Assembly (NCBI GenBank): GCA_964406935.1
Contig: CAYOTM010000002.1
Location: forward strand, 1-64,000
Origin: PWHG01 sp964406935
GTDB taxonomy: Bacteria; Patescibacteriota; Patescibacteriia; Patescibacteriales; UBA12465
Direction of reading: 5' to 3'
DNA: 64,000 nt
This document shows positions 1 to 8,205 of the stretch, piece after piece. Position numbers and translations under genes: made by a program. The notes beneath the pieces are model-generated. The model was not told the origin of the DNA and made no database searches. It saw only the letters and a list, made by a program, of their open reading frames with translations. Numbering within the stretch: the first letter of the stretch is position 1; every line of letters starts with the position of its first letter.

Positions 1-12
1 CTCTTCCGATCT
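1..12. other. Residual Illumina adapter at the sequence start
   Basis: The first 12 bases are CTCTTCCGATCT, the exact 3' end of the standard Illumina TruSeq/paired-end adapter. Genomic sequence begins at about base 13. The CCA-enzyme reading frame runs through these bases without a stop, so its last residues would be an artefact. This is seen directly; the adapter identity is established knowledge. Confidence 0.9.
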
Positions 13-1456
13 CTTTTACTTGCGCATCTGTAATCAAATCCTTAGCCAAAGATCGTAATTTAGCTAAGTCCATGGTCATTAATTTTTGGGAACGAGCTAA
101 CAAATGATTAAATTTATTTTTTTGAGGATCAATAATTACTTCCCCCAACAAAACTTCTAAAATCGCTCCAATTTGAGGACTAGGGGATAATTTTAACTCT
201 CTAATTAAATCATCGCCATTAATTGCTAACATTTTAACAGATACTGGGTCATGTTGAACCTTATCCATCATGTATTGCAGGTGACGTAATTTATAAGGCA
301 TTGCCTTAGGCGTCCCCGAACCTAAACGATCAGCCACCCGCAAATCAATTAAATCTTGCAAGTTCTCCCGACCAACCTTCTGAATTAAACGCCTAACTGA
401 GGCAGCCGTAACTTCACCAACATTATAATAAAACATGTGGTTTTTGACCAGATTAACTACCCGCTGGCGATCTTCATTATTAAATCGCAAACGACTCATA
501 ACTTTGTCGGCTATTTTAGCACCAATATACTCATGGTTATAAAAAGTTGTTTGCCCTTTAATATCTTTTTTAGCCTGTGGTTTAGCTACATCGTGTAATA
601 AGGCCGCCAACCTAACTCGCCAATCGGGATTAGGGCAATGTTTTAAAGATAATAAATTATGTTTAAAAACAGAATAAATATGGTGGTGATTTTGCTTGAC
701 ACCAACCCCCTTTTCTAATTCTGGAATAATATATTGTAGTAATTTTAAAGAATGAAGTAACTCAATCCCCGTGGCCGGCTGGGGAGATGCAATAATTTTA
801 ATTAATTCGTCCTTAATTCTTTCCTTAGCAATAAACTTTAAACTTCCGGCTAACTTAATAATTGAACGAGCAGTTTTTGGCTCTAATTCAAAATCAAGTT
901 GCACACTAAAACGCACTGCCCTTAGCATCCGCAAAGCATCTTCCTTAAATCTTAATTCTGGCTCACCAACTGCTCTAATGATTTTTTTAGCAATATCTTT
1001 TTGACCACCAAATAGATCAATTAAAATAAAGGATTGACGACCAAAACTAATTTTTTCTCCAACCTGTTTCTTATCTAATGATAAGGCCGTGGCATTAATG
1101 GTAAAATCTCGACGCTCTAAGTCTTTATCAATTTCCTGCTCAAACTTCACCTGATCGGGATGACGATGGTCACCATAACCCTTTTCACTTCGATAAGTAG
1201 TAATTTCAATAACAGTGATTAATTCCTGCTTATCATTACGCCAAGGAAAAATTACCGTACCAAAATCATTTTCATACTTTGCTTCAGGAAATAGTTGTAA
1301 GATATCCGCCGGTAAGGCTTGAGTAGTAATATCCCAATCCTTAGGCTCTTTATTCATTAATAAATCCCGCACACAACCACCCACTAACTCAGCTGAAAAG
1401 CCGGCCTGATTTAAGGTTTTTAAAATATTTAAAATATAGACAGGAATTTGAGCCAT
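13..1456 (-). CDS. cca: CCA tRNA nucleotidyltransferase / poly(A) polymerase family, 3'-truncated by the contig edge
   Basis: This enzyme adds or repairs the 3' CCA of tRNAs. Translation from the ATG at 1456 begins MAQIPVYILNILKTL. It shows the class II nucleotidyltransferase signature GGCVRDLL with the DWDITT acidic pair, then RRDFTINA, the RNA-binding head domain, and an HD-domain segment AALLHDVAKP in the C-terminal half. About 480 codons are visible and the frame is still open at base 13, where adapter begins, so the C-terminus is missing. It is the last gene of the gap-hydrogenase operon, 7 nt after the preceding stop. The HD domain suggests a phosphohydrolase-carrying CCA enzyme. CCA-adding activity fits the nearby tRNA-Val gene, which does not encode CCA. 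Confidence 0.9.
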
Positions 1457-1463
1457 AAAAATC

Positions 1464-1727
1464 TTAAACTTCTTGTAAAATATTTAAACTAACTACTAAC
1501 TCAGGGATTTTTTTTAAATCTTCAGTTAATTTAACAGTTAACTCTTTATCACCCTCAATCGCTAATAAAATTAAACCCGGACACTGTTGTGTACAATTTT
1601 TTTGTACATTAACTCCTAAGCGGGCTGAAATTAAAGATGAGTATTCACTCAATACTTTATTAAGCTCAGTGGAATTAAACTGACGATTTAAACTTAATAA
1701 AGAAATTGAGGCTAAAATTTGTGACAT
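1464..1727 (-). CDS. TM1266-like ACT-domain regulator of the iron-only hydrogenase system
   Basis: An 87-aa protein that begins MSQILASISLLSL and ends LVVSLNILQEV. Its size, the ACT-like beta-alpha pattern, and its place 4 nt after the hydrogenase stop match the small 'iron-only hydrogenase system regulator' family (TM1266 type) that accompanies [FeFe] hydrogenases. The members' biochemical role is not settled; a ligand-sensing or regulatory role is inferred. Cys44 and Cys49 (CTQQC) form a close pair that could bind metal or be redox active. No DNA-binding domain is visible. The family call rests on length, pattern and neighbourhood rather than on a catalytic motif. Confidence 0.7.
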   Translation of the reverse strand: MSQILASISLLSLNRQFNSTELNKVLSEYSSLISARLGVNVQKNCTQQCPGLILLAIEGDKELTVKLTEDLKKIPELVVSLNILQEV

Positions 1728-1731
1728 AAAA

Positions 1732-3435
1732 TTATTTATTAGATTTTTTATAAGTAGTGTGAAGAACCTGATGGGCTATTTTTTCTTTGCCTAGCCAATC
1801 AAGAACAGTGATTACTTCTTTATTTTCATGCGCTCTTCTTAAGGGTAGTTTTTTATCTAAAGCATACAAAGAGGCCGCTCGCTGTTTAACAATTTGCTTG
1901 GTAGTGGGAATCGGTTGACCGCCGCCACCAATGCAACCGCCAGGACAAGACATTACTTCAATATAATCATAATTTTTTAATTTCTGCAAAACAGGTTCAA
2001 TATTTCCAATACCACTGACCACAGCGACTCGCAAAGTTTGCCCCTTAATCTTAAACCTAGCTTCTTTAACACCCTCAATTCTTCTCACTGGGATAAATTC
2101 TAAACGTGAAGAACATTGGTTTAAAGGCTTGGTTGGACAACTTAAAAAAGCAGCCGCCGTTCTTAAGGCTGATTCCATTACACCGCCCGAAGCCCCATAA
2201 ATAGCACTCGCTCCAGAAAAATTAGCTAAGGGAGAATCAAGGGGGCTGTCAGTTAATTTTTTAGGGTCAATGTTCTTCTTTTTTAATAAAAAATTAATTT
2301 CCCGCGTAGTTAAAACAAAATCAACCAAAGGACGCTTAGCAATCATTAATTCTGGACGACGAGCCTCAAATTTTTTAGCTGTACAAGGCATAATCGAAAC
2401 TACAATAATATCTTCAGGCTTAATTCCCTGCTGTTTAGCCCAATAAGTTTTCAAAATTCCAGCATTATGTAGTTGCGGGGAGCGCGAAGTAGTGAGGTGA
2501 GGAATTAATTGGGGTTGATAAACCTCAACATAACGAACCCAAGCAGGGCAACAAGAGGTCATCATTGGTAAAACCGCTCGTTTATCAGTTAAACGCTCAA
2601 TTAACTCCATTGCTTCCACCATAGTAGTGACATCGGCTCCAAAGTTAACATCAAAAACATAATCAAAACCCACCGCCTTTAAGGCGCTACTAATACGGGC
2701 AATTGAGAAAGCTCCTGAAACAGCTCCAAATGATTCGCTGAGAGTAGCGCGAACCGAAGGAGCAACTTGAGCCACTAAAATCTTTTTCTTTTTATTATTT
2801 AATAATTTTTCAACTTGGGGCCACTGAACCTCTTCTTGAGCAGCAAATACAGGACAATGAACCGCGCATTGACCACAATAAATACAAGGATGACTTTTAA
2901 CTGGCCGGAGTTCCTGATTAGTTGATTTTTTAGCAAATTCCAAGCAAGCTAACTTTTGACCATGACGACAAACCTCTACGCAAGTTCCACAATCAATGCA
3001 TTGACGACCATCAATTTCTACAGCCTGACCTAAATGATAAACCCGACGTTTATTTTTTCGATCCGGAAAACGTGCTAAAGATAGGCCATAATCTTTGGCA
3101 TATTTCAACAAAGGGCAATCGTAAAGTAAAACGCAATCATTGCATTCTTCACGATGAGAAGCAAAAATTAATTGTAAATTAGCCGCCCGCGCTCGCCTAA
3201 CTTCTGGGCTATCGGTAAATACTGTCATTCCAGCTACCGCTTTAGTTGAACAAGCGGTCACTAATTTTTTTTGACCAACAACCTTAACCACGCAAACCCG
3301 ACAAACCGCTCGGACTTTAAAATCAGGATGATAACATAAATTAGGAACTTCAATCCCCTGTTTCTTAGCTATTTGTAAAAGTGTTTCGCCCTGACGAAAA
3401 TTTACCACTTTATTATTTAAAGTTAATTGAGGCAT
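1732..3435 (-). CDS. hydA: [FeFe] hydrogenase, catalytic subunit (group A type)
   Basis: Catalyses reversible H+ reduction to H2. The 567 residues hold every expected cofactor site. These are an N-terminal [2Fe-2S] domain (C34, C45, C48, C62), the His-ligated [4Fe-4S] site (H94, C98, C101, C107), and two ferredoxin-type clusters (CIDCGTCVEVC near 143 and CIYCGQCAVHCP near 185). The H-cluster motifs follow: L1 TSCCPAW (about 292), L2 MPCTAKKFE (about 349) and L3 MSCPGGCIGGGGQP (about 494). There is no TM segment or signal peptide, so it is cytosolic. It lies directly downstream of a NuoF-like flavoprotein and upstream of a TM1266-like regulator. Intact L1-L3 motifs rule out the Nar1/NARF-type paralogs. 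The maturases HydE, HydF and HydG are not in the window but would be required. Confidence 0.95.
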   Translation of the reverse strand: MPQLTLNNKVVNFRQGETLLQIAKKQGIEVPNLCYHPDFKVRAVCRVCVVKVVGQKKLVTACSTKAVAGMTVFTDSPEVRRARAANLQLIFASHREECNDCVLLYDCPLLKYAKDYGLSLARFPDRKNKRRVYHLGQAVEIDGRQCIDCGTCVEVCRHGQKLACLEFAKKSTNQELRPVKSHPCIYCGQCAVHCPVFAAQEEVQWPQVEKLLNNKKKKILVAQVAPSVRATLSESFGAVSGAFSIARISSALKAVGFDYVFDVNFGADVTTMVEAMELIERLTDKRAVLPMMTSCCPAWVRYVEVYQPQLIPHLTTSRSPQLHNAGILKTYWAKQQGIKPEDIIVVSIMPCTAKKFEARRPELMIAKRPLVDFVLTTREINFLLKKKNIDPKKLTDSPLDSPLANFSGASAIYGASGGVMESALRTAAAFLSCPTKPLNQCSSRLEFIPVRRIEGVKEARFKIKGQTLRVAVVSGIGNIEPVLQKLKNYDYIEVMSCPGGCIGGGGQPIPTTKQIVKQRAASLYALDKKLPLRRAHENKEVITVLDWLGKEKIAHQVLHTTYKKSNK

Positions 3436-3496
3436 AATTATTTTTTAGATGTTAATTGAATTAATTCTTAATGTAAATTATAAAAATAAGCAATAA

Positions 3497-4552
3497 TTAA
3501 CTAAATTTCAAATCAGGGGGCCAAGCGACTTGAAGATTTTTTTGATAATCAAGTAAAACTTGAGACAAAGACGAACCAAAAGCACAAAAACTACTTTGCT
3601 GTAAAGCAAACACTAAATCTCGCCAATTTTCTTCATTAAAATTATTAGTTTCAAGCATTTCCAAGAGACGATAAGTTCCTTCGCGACAAGGAACACATTG
3701 ACCACAAGATTGTTGATGGTGAAATCTTAAAATCCTTATTAAAAATTCTTGAGCTTGCTGATTATTTAGAGGATAAACAGTAATCGTTCCCGATCCAGTA
3801 ACTGAAGTATTTAATTGTTGATAATTTTTTACCCGACCACAAGCATCACCACCAATTTGCACAAAAAAGGGAAAATCGGGCCAATTACTAGTATTTTTTA
3901 AAATTTTAGCGATTGATAAATTATCCGCTAAATAATATAAACCAGGCTTGGCAATTTGACCGCTAAGATAGTAAAAACGCTTATTTTGATATTGTTTATC
4001 AGCGATTAATCCTAAGGCCTGCCAAGTTTCAACGTTATGAAGAAGGGTAGGCTTAGAAAACAAACCATGAGATCCTGGAAAAGGAGGCTTTAATCGCGGT
4101 TTAGCCGCTTCCCCTTCAATAATATTTAACAAAGCGGTTTCTTCGCCAGCTAAATAATCATGGTGGTCAGGTTTAATAAAAACAACTAATTTATTCTTAA
4201 TAACGGCATTACCTGATTGCTGAAGAATTTTTTTCCAACTAGACTTTTGTTTTTGATAATAATCATGACGAATAAAAAAATAAATTTTAGTAATTTTAGG
4301 AGCCCCAAAATACTCTAGCGCTAATTTTAGACCCTTAATAATTTCTGCTTGATGATTGGCTAAAATGTGAGCATCCTTAATTGAGTTGGGCTCGCCTTCA
4401 GCAGCATTAATCACTAAATAAGCCTGACTATTTTTAGTTTTTTCAAGAGAATTTTTAACGGCTTTCCATTTTTGCCAAACCGGAAAGTCAGCTCCTCCTC
4501 GACCTCCCAAACCAGACTGCTTAATATTAGTAAGAATTTCGTGTTGATTCAT
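3497..4552 (-). CDS. NuoF/HydB-like NADH-binding flavoprotein, short form
   Basis: Homolog of the FMN/NADH-binding subunit of complex I and of electron-bifurcating hydrogenases. Visible landmarks are the glycine-rich SGLGGRGGADFPVWQKW, the EPNSIKD segment, AGEETALLNIIEG, PFPGSHGLFSKPTLLHNVET, and the C-terminal [4Fe-4S] motif SCGQCVPCREGT with the fourth Cys in FCAFGSS. At about 351 residues it lacks the extra N- and C-terminal ferredoxin domains of full-length HydB. I place the start at the ATG at 4552; the frame could extend to a TTG at 4564. It sits between the SDR gene and hydA. The inferred role is to pass NADH electrons to HydA. No NuoE/HydC partner is present in the window. Confidence 0.87.
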   Translation of the reverse strand: MNQHEILTNIKQSGLGGRGGADFPVWQKWKAVKNSLEKTKNSQAYLVINAAEGEPNSIKDAHILANHQAEIIKGLKLALEYFGAPKITKIYFFIRHDYYQKQKSSWKKILQQSGNAVIKNKLVVFIKPDHHDYLAGEETALLNIIEGEAAKPRLKPPFPGSHGLFSKPTLLHNVETWQALGLIADKQYQNKRFYYLSGQIAKPGLYYLADNLSIAKILKNTSNWPDFPFFVQIGGDACGRVKNYQQLNTSVTGSGTITVYPLNNQQAQEFLIRILRFHHQQSCGQCVPCREGTYRLLEMLETNNFNEENWRDLVFALQQSSFCAFGSSLSQVLLDYQKNLQVAWPPDLKFS

Positions 4553-4574
4553 ATTATTAACCAAAAAAAATTAT

Positions 4575-5324
4575 TTAATGAGCCGTCCAACCACCATCAA
4601 CATGAAGAATCGTACCAGTCACATATTTTGAAGCTGGAGTAGCTAAATATAAAGCAGCATTAGCGATATCTTGGGGCTCACCAACTTTTGCCAAGGGTGT
4701 ATTAGCCATAATCATTGCGTTAAAATTAGGGTCAGCGAATACCCCTTCAGTCATTTTAGTAGCAATAAAAGCTGGCGCAATCGCATTTACTCTAATTTCT
4801 AAGCTAGCTAAATCTAGAGCGGCGGCTCGGGTTAATTGAACGACCCCTCCCTTAGAAGCACAGTAAGCAATGGTTGATTGCATTCCAACTGTTCCTAAAA
4901 TTGAACTCAAATTAATAATTGAGCCTTTAATACTCTTAGCTTTCATGATTTTAGCGGCTTCTCTTGTCCCGTAAAAAGTGCCTGACAAATTTACATCAAT
5001 CACTTTTTTCCAATCTTCATCTTTGGTATCCAGGGCACCACCTAAAGCGCCGATGCCAGCATTATTAACCATAATATCCAAAGAGCCAAATTTTTCTACG
5101 GCATAATTAACTAAAGCAACGACTTGTTCAACCTGACTAACATCACATAATTTAAAGCTAGCTTGATCGTCCTGTAAGTCTAAACCGGGATCGCTAATAT
5201 CAGAATAAACTACCTTGGCTCCAGCTGCCTGTAGGGTTTGAGCAATCGCTAAACCAATGCCGTTAGCCGCTCCGGTGACAACCGCCACTTTATTTTCTAA
5301 AGTAAATTGATTATTTAAATTCAT
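4575..5324 (-). CDS. SDR-family NAD(P)-dependent oxidoreductase
   Basis: Classical short-chain dehydrogenase of 249 residues. It has the Rossmann glycine motif TGAANGIG near residue 18, NNAG near 88, a catalytic Ser in NLSSILG, and YCASK with the Tyr-Lys pair. The acidic residue ending beta-2 (YSDISD) suggests preference for NAD over NADP. The C-terminus GTILHVDGGWTAH is typical of the FabG-like group. The substrate cannot be told from sequence. It lies between gap (20 nt upstream) and the NuoF-like gene (about 22 nt downstream), so it is probably in the same NAD-linked redox operon. FabG or an alcohol/sugar dehydrogenase are the alternatives. Confidence 0.88.
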   Translation of the reverse strand: MNLNNQFTLENKVAVVTGAANGIGLAIAQTLQAAGAKVVYSDISDPGLDLQDDQASFKLCDVSQVEQVVALVNYAVEKFGSLDIMVNNAGIGALGGALDTKDEDWKKVIDVNLSGTFYGTREAAKIMKAKSIKGSIINLSSILGTVGMQSTIAYCASKGGVVQLTRAAALDLASLEIRVNAIAPAFIATKMTEGVFADPNFNAMIMANTPLAKVGEPQDIANAALYLATPASKYVTGTILHVDGGWTAH

Positions 5325-5344
5325 AAATTTTTATTTATTTATAT

Positions 5345-6361
5345 TTATTTAACTAATTTGCCGGCCTTAGCGGCTAATTCCACCAAACGTTGCGAATAAC
5401 CCCATTCATTATCATACCAAGCAATAATTTTTAATAAATCACCCGCCACCACTTTAGTTGATAAAAGATCGACAATCGCGCTATGAGAGTTAGCAATTAA
5501 ATCGGTGGATACCAATTCTTCTTCTGAGGCCTCTAAAATTCCTTTTAGGGAGCCACTGGCCGCTTGTTTAAAACTACGGTTAACTGCCTCAGCGGTCGTT
5601 TTTTTGGACAACACACAAACTACATCACATAAGGAAACAACCGGGGTAGGCACTCTAACTGCTAAGCCATCGAACTTTCCCTTTAAGGCTGGAATGGCTT
5701 CAGCAGTAGCAGTAGCTGCTCCCGTAGTAGTGGGGACAATATTAATGGCGGCTGCTCGGGCTCGACGCCAATCTTTATGAGGACCATCAACTAAATTTTG
5801 ATCGGCCGTATAAGAATGAATAGTAGTCATGATAGATTTTTTAATTCCAAATTTTTTCTTAATAACAGACATGACTGGGGCTAAACAATTAGTGGTACAG
5901 GAAGCACAAGAAATAATATAGTCGCTGGCTTTAAGAGCCGAGTCATTAACCCCTAAAACAATACTTTTAATGCCATTTTTAGCAGGCGCAGAAATAATCA
6001 CTTTTTTAGCACCGGCAATTAAGTGCTTACCAGCTGTCTCCTTACTACGAAAGCGACCACTGCACTCTAAGACAACATCAACTCCTAATTTTTTCCAAGG
6101 CAAAGCGCTGGGATCAGCTTGAGAAAAAATTGGATATTTTTTATTATTAACAACAATATTGCTCGCCTGATGACTAACTTTTTTAGAGTATCTGCCGTAA
6201 CAAGAATCACTTTTTAAAAGATGGGCTAAAGTATCAGCTGAAGTTAAATCATTAATAGCCACTACCTCCAATTGAGGAAACTGATCAAGAATAATTTTAA
6301 AAGCCGCTCGGCCAATCCGACCAAAGCCATTAATGGCAACTTTTGTTTTTTTGTGTGACAT
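5345..6361 (-). CDS. gap: Glyceraldehyde-3-phosphate dehydrogenase, type I
   Basis: Glycolytic enzyme converting glyceraldehyde-3-phosphate, NAD+ and phosphate to 1,3-bisphosphoglycerate and NADH. The 338-residue protein has the full landmarks: INGFGRIGRAAF (NAD binding), AINDLTSADTLAHLLKSDS, the active-site SCASCTTNCLAP with the catalytic Cys, TIHSYTADQ, RRARAAAINIVPTTTGAA, and WYDNEWGYSQR at the C-terminus. Asp in AINDL suggests NAD specificity. It is the first gene of the operon running through the hydrogenase to cca, behind a -10 of TATAAT at 6427-6422. The arrangement puts NADH production and a candidate NADH-to-H2 outlet on one transcript. Confidence 0.97.
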   Translation of the reverse strand: MSHKKTKVAINGFGRIGRAAFKIILDQFPQLEVVAINDLTSADTLAHLLKSDSCYGRYSKKVSHQASNIVVNNKKYPIFSQADPSALPWKKLGVDVVLECSGRFRSKETAGKHLIAGAKKVIISAPAKNGIKSIVLGVNDSALKASDYIISCASCTTNCLAPVMSVIKKKFGIKKSIMTTIHSYTADQNLVDGPHKDWRRARAAAINIVPTTTGAATATAEAIPALKGKFDGLAVRVPTPVVSLCDVVCVLSKKTTAEAVNRSFKQAASGSLKGILEASEEELVSTDLIANSHSAIVDLLSTKVVAGDLLKIIAWYDNEWGYSQRLVELAAKAGKLVK

Positions 6362-6421
6362 AAAAAATTAAATTAAAAAATTATCTGACTAAGCAGATTT
6401 TATTTATAAAATACTGATAAT

Positions 6422-6427
6422 ATTATA
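6422..6427 (-). promoter_or_regulatory. -10 element of the gap-hydrogenase operon
   Basis: A perfect TATAAT read on the minus strand lies about 61 nt before the gap start codon. The -35 is poor (TTTTTG at 17 bp). It follows the ricT terminator directly, so gap probably starts a new transcript. Confidence 0.55.
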
Positions 6428-6445
6428 CCATATTAATTGGATAAC

Positions 6446-6476
6446 AAAAAACCGATTATCGCTAATCGATTTTTAT
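6446..6476 (-). terminator. Terminator after ricT
   Basis: Stem CGATTA / TAATCG with a 4-nt loop TCGC, flanked by an A-run and a T-run so that it would work in either direction. It separates ricT from gap. Confidence 0.7.
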
Positions 6477-6494
6477 AAAACAGCTAATAATAAA

Positions 6495-7313
6495 CTAACG
6501 TTTTCTTCGGGAACGACCAGCAGACTTCATTTGAGTGGGGTCAACTTCAACAACAAAATTACCTTCTTTCCCCTGGCGAACCAAAACATCCACGGTCTGT
6601 TTTAAGACATGATGACCAATTACTTCACCTTCTTGATCATTAACTTTCACTGTTACTCCAATAGGTGGTAATTTAGACGCCAATTCTTTATAACCTTCAT
6701 GTTCAAAGCCTAAACAACACATCAAGCGACCACAAATTCCCGAAATTCGCTCACTTCCCCGATGAACCACCTGTTGAGACTCTGCCATTTCAGAAGTAAT
6801 TGAAGAAAACTCATTAATAAATCCTTTACAACATAAGCCCCGCCCGCAAGAACCACAGTCACCATCAATTTTGGCTTCATCGCGAGTGCCAATTTGAGTC
6901 AAACGGATACTTAAATTAAAATGAGCGGTTAAATCTTTAACTAATTCTCGAAAATCAACCCGACCATCAGCCACAAAAGCGAAAGTTAAACGATTACCCT
7001 CATAAGAAAACCGGGCGTCAACTAATTTCATATTTAGTTGATGTTTAATAATTAATTCCCGACAAACATCTAAGGCTGAATCTTTTTTAGCTTGATCACC
7101 AATTTTTGTCCAATCTTCTTGATTGGCCAGACGCAAAATTGGTTTCAAACTACTCAAATCTTCATTGGTAACTAGTTTTAAAGAAATAATTTGACCCAAT
7201 TCTTTCCCCAGCTCAGTTTCGACTAAAACCCAATCACTAACTTGATAATTATCAACGGATAAAAAATTATATAATTTATCCCAAGGAGAAAATTGAACTT
7301 TAGCAATAATCAT
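6495..7313 (-). CDS. ricT: PSP1/RicT (YaaT)-family protein
   Basis: A 272-residue member of the PSP1 C-terminal family. Its hallmark is the cysteine-rich core GDCGSCGRGLCC followed by ISGICGRLMCCLGFEH, which in Bacillus RicT takes part in [4Fe-4S] binding with RicA and RicF to support RNA processing. The C-terminus is basic (SAGRSRRKR). RicA and RicF are not visible here, so the partner-dependent role is uncertain; a conserved cytosolic Fe-S/RNA-processing factor is the family-level reading. The start codon is only 10 nt after the rpsB-tsf terminator hairpin, with no Shine-Dalgarno, so expression needs read-through or a very short leader. Confidence 0.85.
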   Translation of the reverse strand: MIIAKVQFSPWDKLYNFLSVDNYQVSDWVLVETELGKELGQIISLKLVTNEDLSSLKPILRLANQEDWTKIGDQAKKDSALDVCRELIIKHQLNMKLVDARFSYEGNRLTFAFVADGRVDFRELVKDLTAHFNLSIRLTQIGTRDEAKIDGDCGSCGRGLCCKGFINEFSSITSEMAESQQVVHRGSERISGICGRLMCCLGFEHEGYKELASKLPPIGVTVKVNDQEGEVIGHHVLKQTVDVLVRQGKEGNFVVEVDPTQMKSAGRSRRKR

Positions 7314-7323
7314 ATGGATAAAA

Positions 7324-7354
7324 CAACCCCGCTAAAAATTAATTAGCGGGGTTG
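7324..7354 (-). terminator. Terminator of the rpsB-tsf operon
   Basis: A perfect 12-bp stem CAACCCCGCTAA / TTAGCGGGGTTG with a 7-nt loop, followed on the minus strand by TTTTATCC. It lies 33 nt after the tsf stop and ends 10 nt before the ricT start codon. It may also act as an attenuator for ricT. Confidence 0.85.
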
Positions 7355-7386
7355 TCACTATAAAAATTTATATTAAATAATTAACT

Positions 7387-8187
7387 TTATAAATTAAAGC
7401 GAACAAACCCCAAAATATTAGCTGATCCTAAAATATTCTTAATTTTCTGTTTTTCATCTTTAATAAATTCTTGTTCTAATAAACAAACTTCGGAGTAATA
7501 ACGAATAATTTTCCCTTCCATAATTTTATCTATCATTGCTTCTGGTTTGCCTTCTTTAAGAAGTTGAGCTCGATAAATTTCTTTTTCCGCGGCAATTTCC
7601 TCTTCAGAAACTTCCCCTGATTGTAAATATTTAGGATTAGCGGCCGCTACTTGCATCGCAATGTCAGTGGCTAAATCCTCTAAACCAGGTTGATCAAGAG
7701 CAATTAAAACACCAATTTTGCCACCTAAATGAGTATAGGCAGCCACCGTTTCTCCTCGCAGACTAGCTAACCGTTTAATACCCATTTTTTCACCAATCGT
7801 TCCACTTAAATTATCAAGATTTTCTTGGACGGTTCCGGCAGAATCCAAAGGGCTTTGTAATAAAGTTTCTAAATTATCAATATTTTTATTTTTAGCTACC
7901 GCTAAAACTTGGTCAGCAAAACCTTGAAATTTTTCATTACGAGCAACAAAATCGGTTTCCGAATTAAGCTCTAACATATAAGCTTGTTTTTTATCATCGC
8001 TAAGAATAGTTTTAATAACCCCTTCGTTGGTTTCCCGATCAACTCGTTTAGCTGCTTTAGCAATCCCCTTTTTACGCAACACGGCAATTGCTTTGTCTAA
8101 ATCGCCAGCGCTTTCATCTAAAGCCTTCTTGCATTCTACCATTCCAGCACCGCTAGCTTCACGTAATTGTTTAATTTTTTCCATCAT
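7387..8187 (-). CDS. tsf: Elongation factor Ts
   Basis: Nucleotide exchange factor for EF-Tu. The 266-residue protein has the N-terminal UBA-like module IKQLREASGAGMVECKKAL, and the EF-Tu-contacting core with ELNSETDFVARNEKF (TDFV motif near residue 80). The rest of the dimerization domain is normal in length. It follows rpsB by 18 nt, the near-universal rpsB-tsf pair, and ends at a strong terminator. An ATG-ATG doublet opens the gene; either could be used. Confidence 0.97.
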   Translation of the reverse strand: MMEKIKQLREASGAGMVECKKALDESAGDLDKAIAVLRKKGIAKAAKRVDRETNEGVIKTILSDDKKQAYMLELNSETDFVARNEKFQGFADQVLAVAKNKNIDNLETLLQSPLDSAGTVQENLDNLSGTIGEKMGIKRLASLRGETVAAYTHLGGKIGVLIALDQPGLEDLATDIAMQVAAANPKYLQSGEVSEEEIAAEKEIYRAQLLKEGKPEAMIDKIMEGKIIRYYSEVCLLEQEFIKDEKQKIKNILGSANILGFVRFNL

Positions 8188-8205
8188 ATAATAAGTAATT
8201 AAATT

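Noticed and set aside
771..1004. Plus-strand open frame opposite the CCA enzyme
   Set aside because: The minus strand encodes a continuous nucleotidyltransferase with motifs; the plus frame has no promoter, SD or known motif.
1732..3435. Nar1/NARF-like or non-catalytic homolog of [FeFe] hydrogenase
   Set aside because: All three H-cluster motifs and the accessory cluster sites are intact, and a hydrogenase-associated regulator follows.
3497..4564. TTG start at 4564 for the NuoF-like gene
   Set aside because: The ATG at 4552 is four codons inside and a more usual start; no SD favours the TTG.
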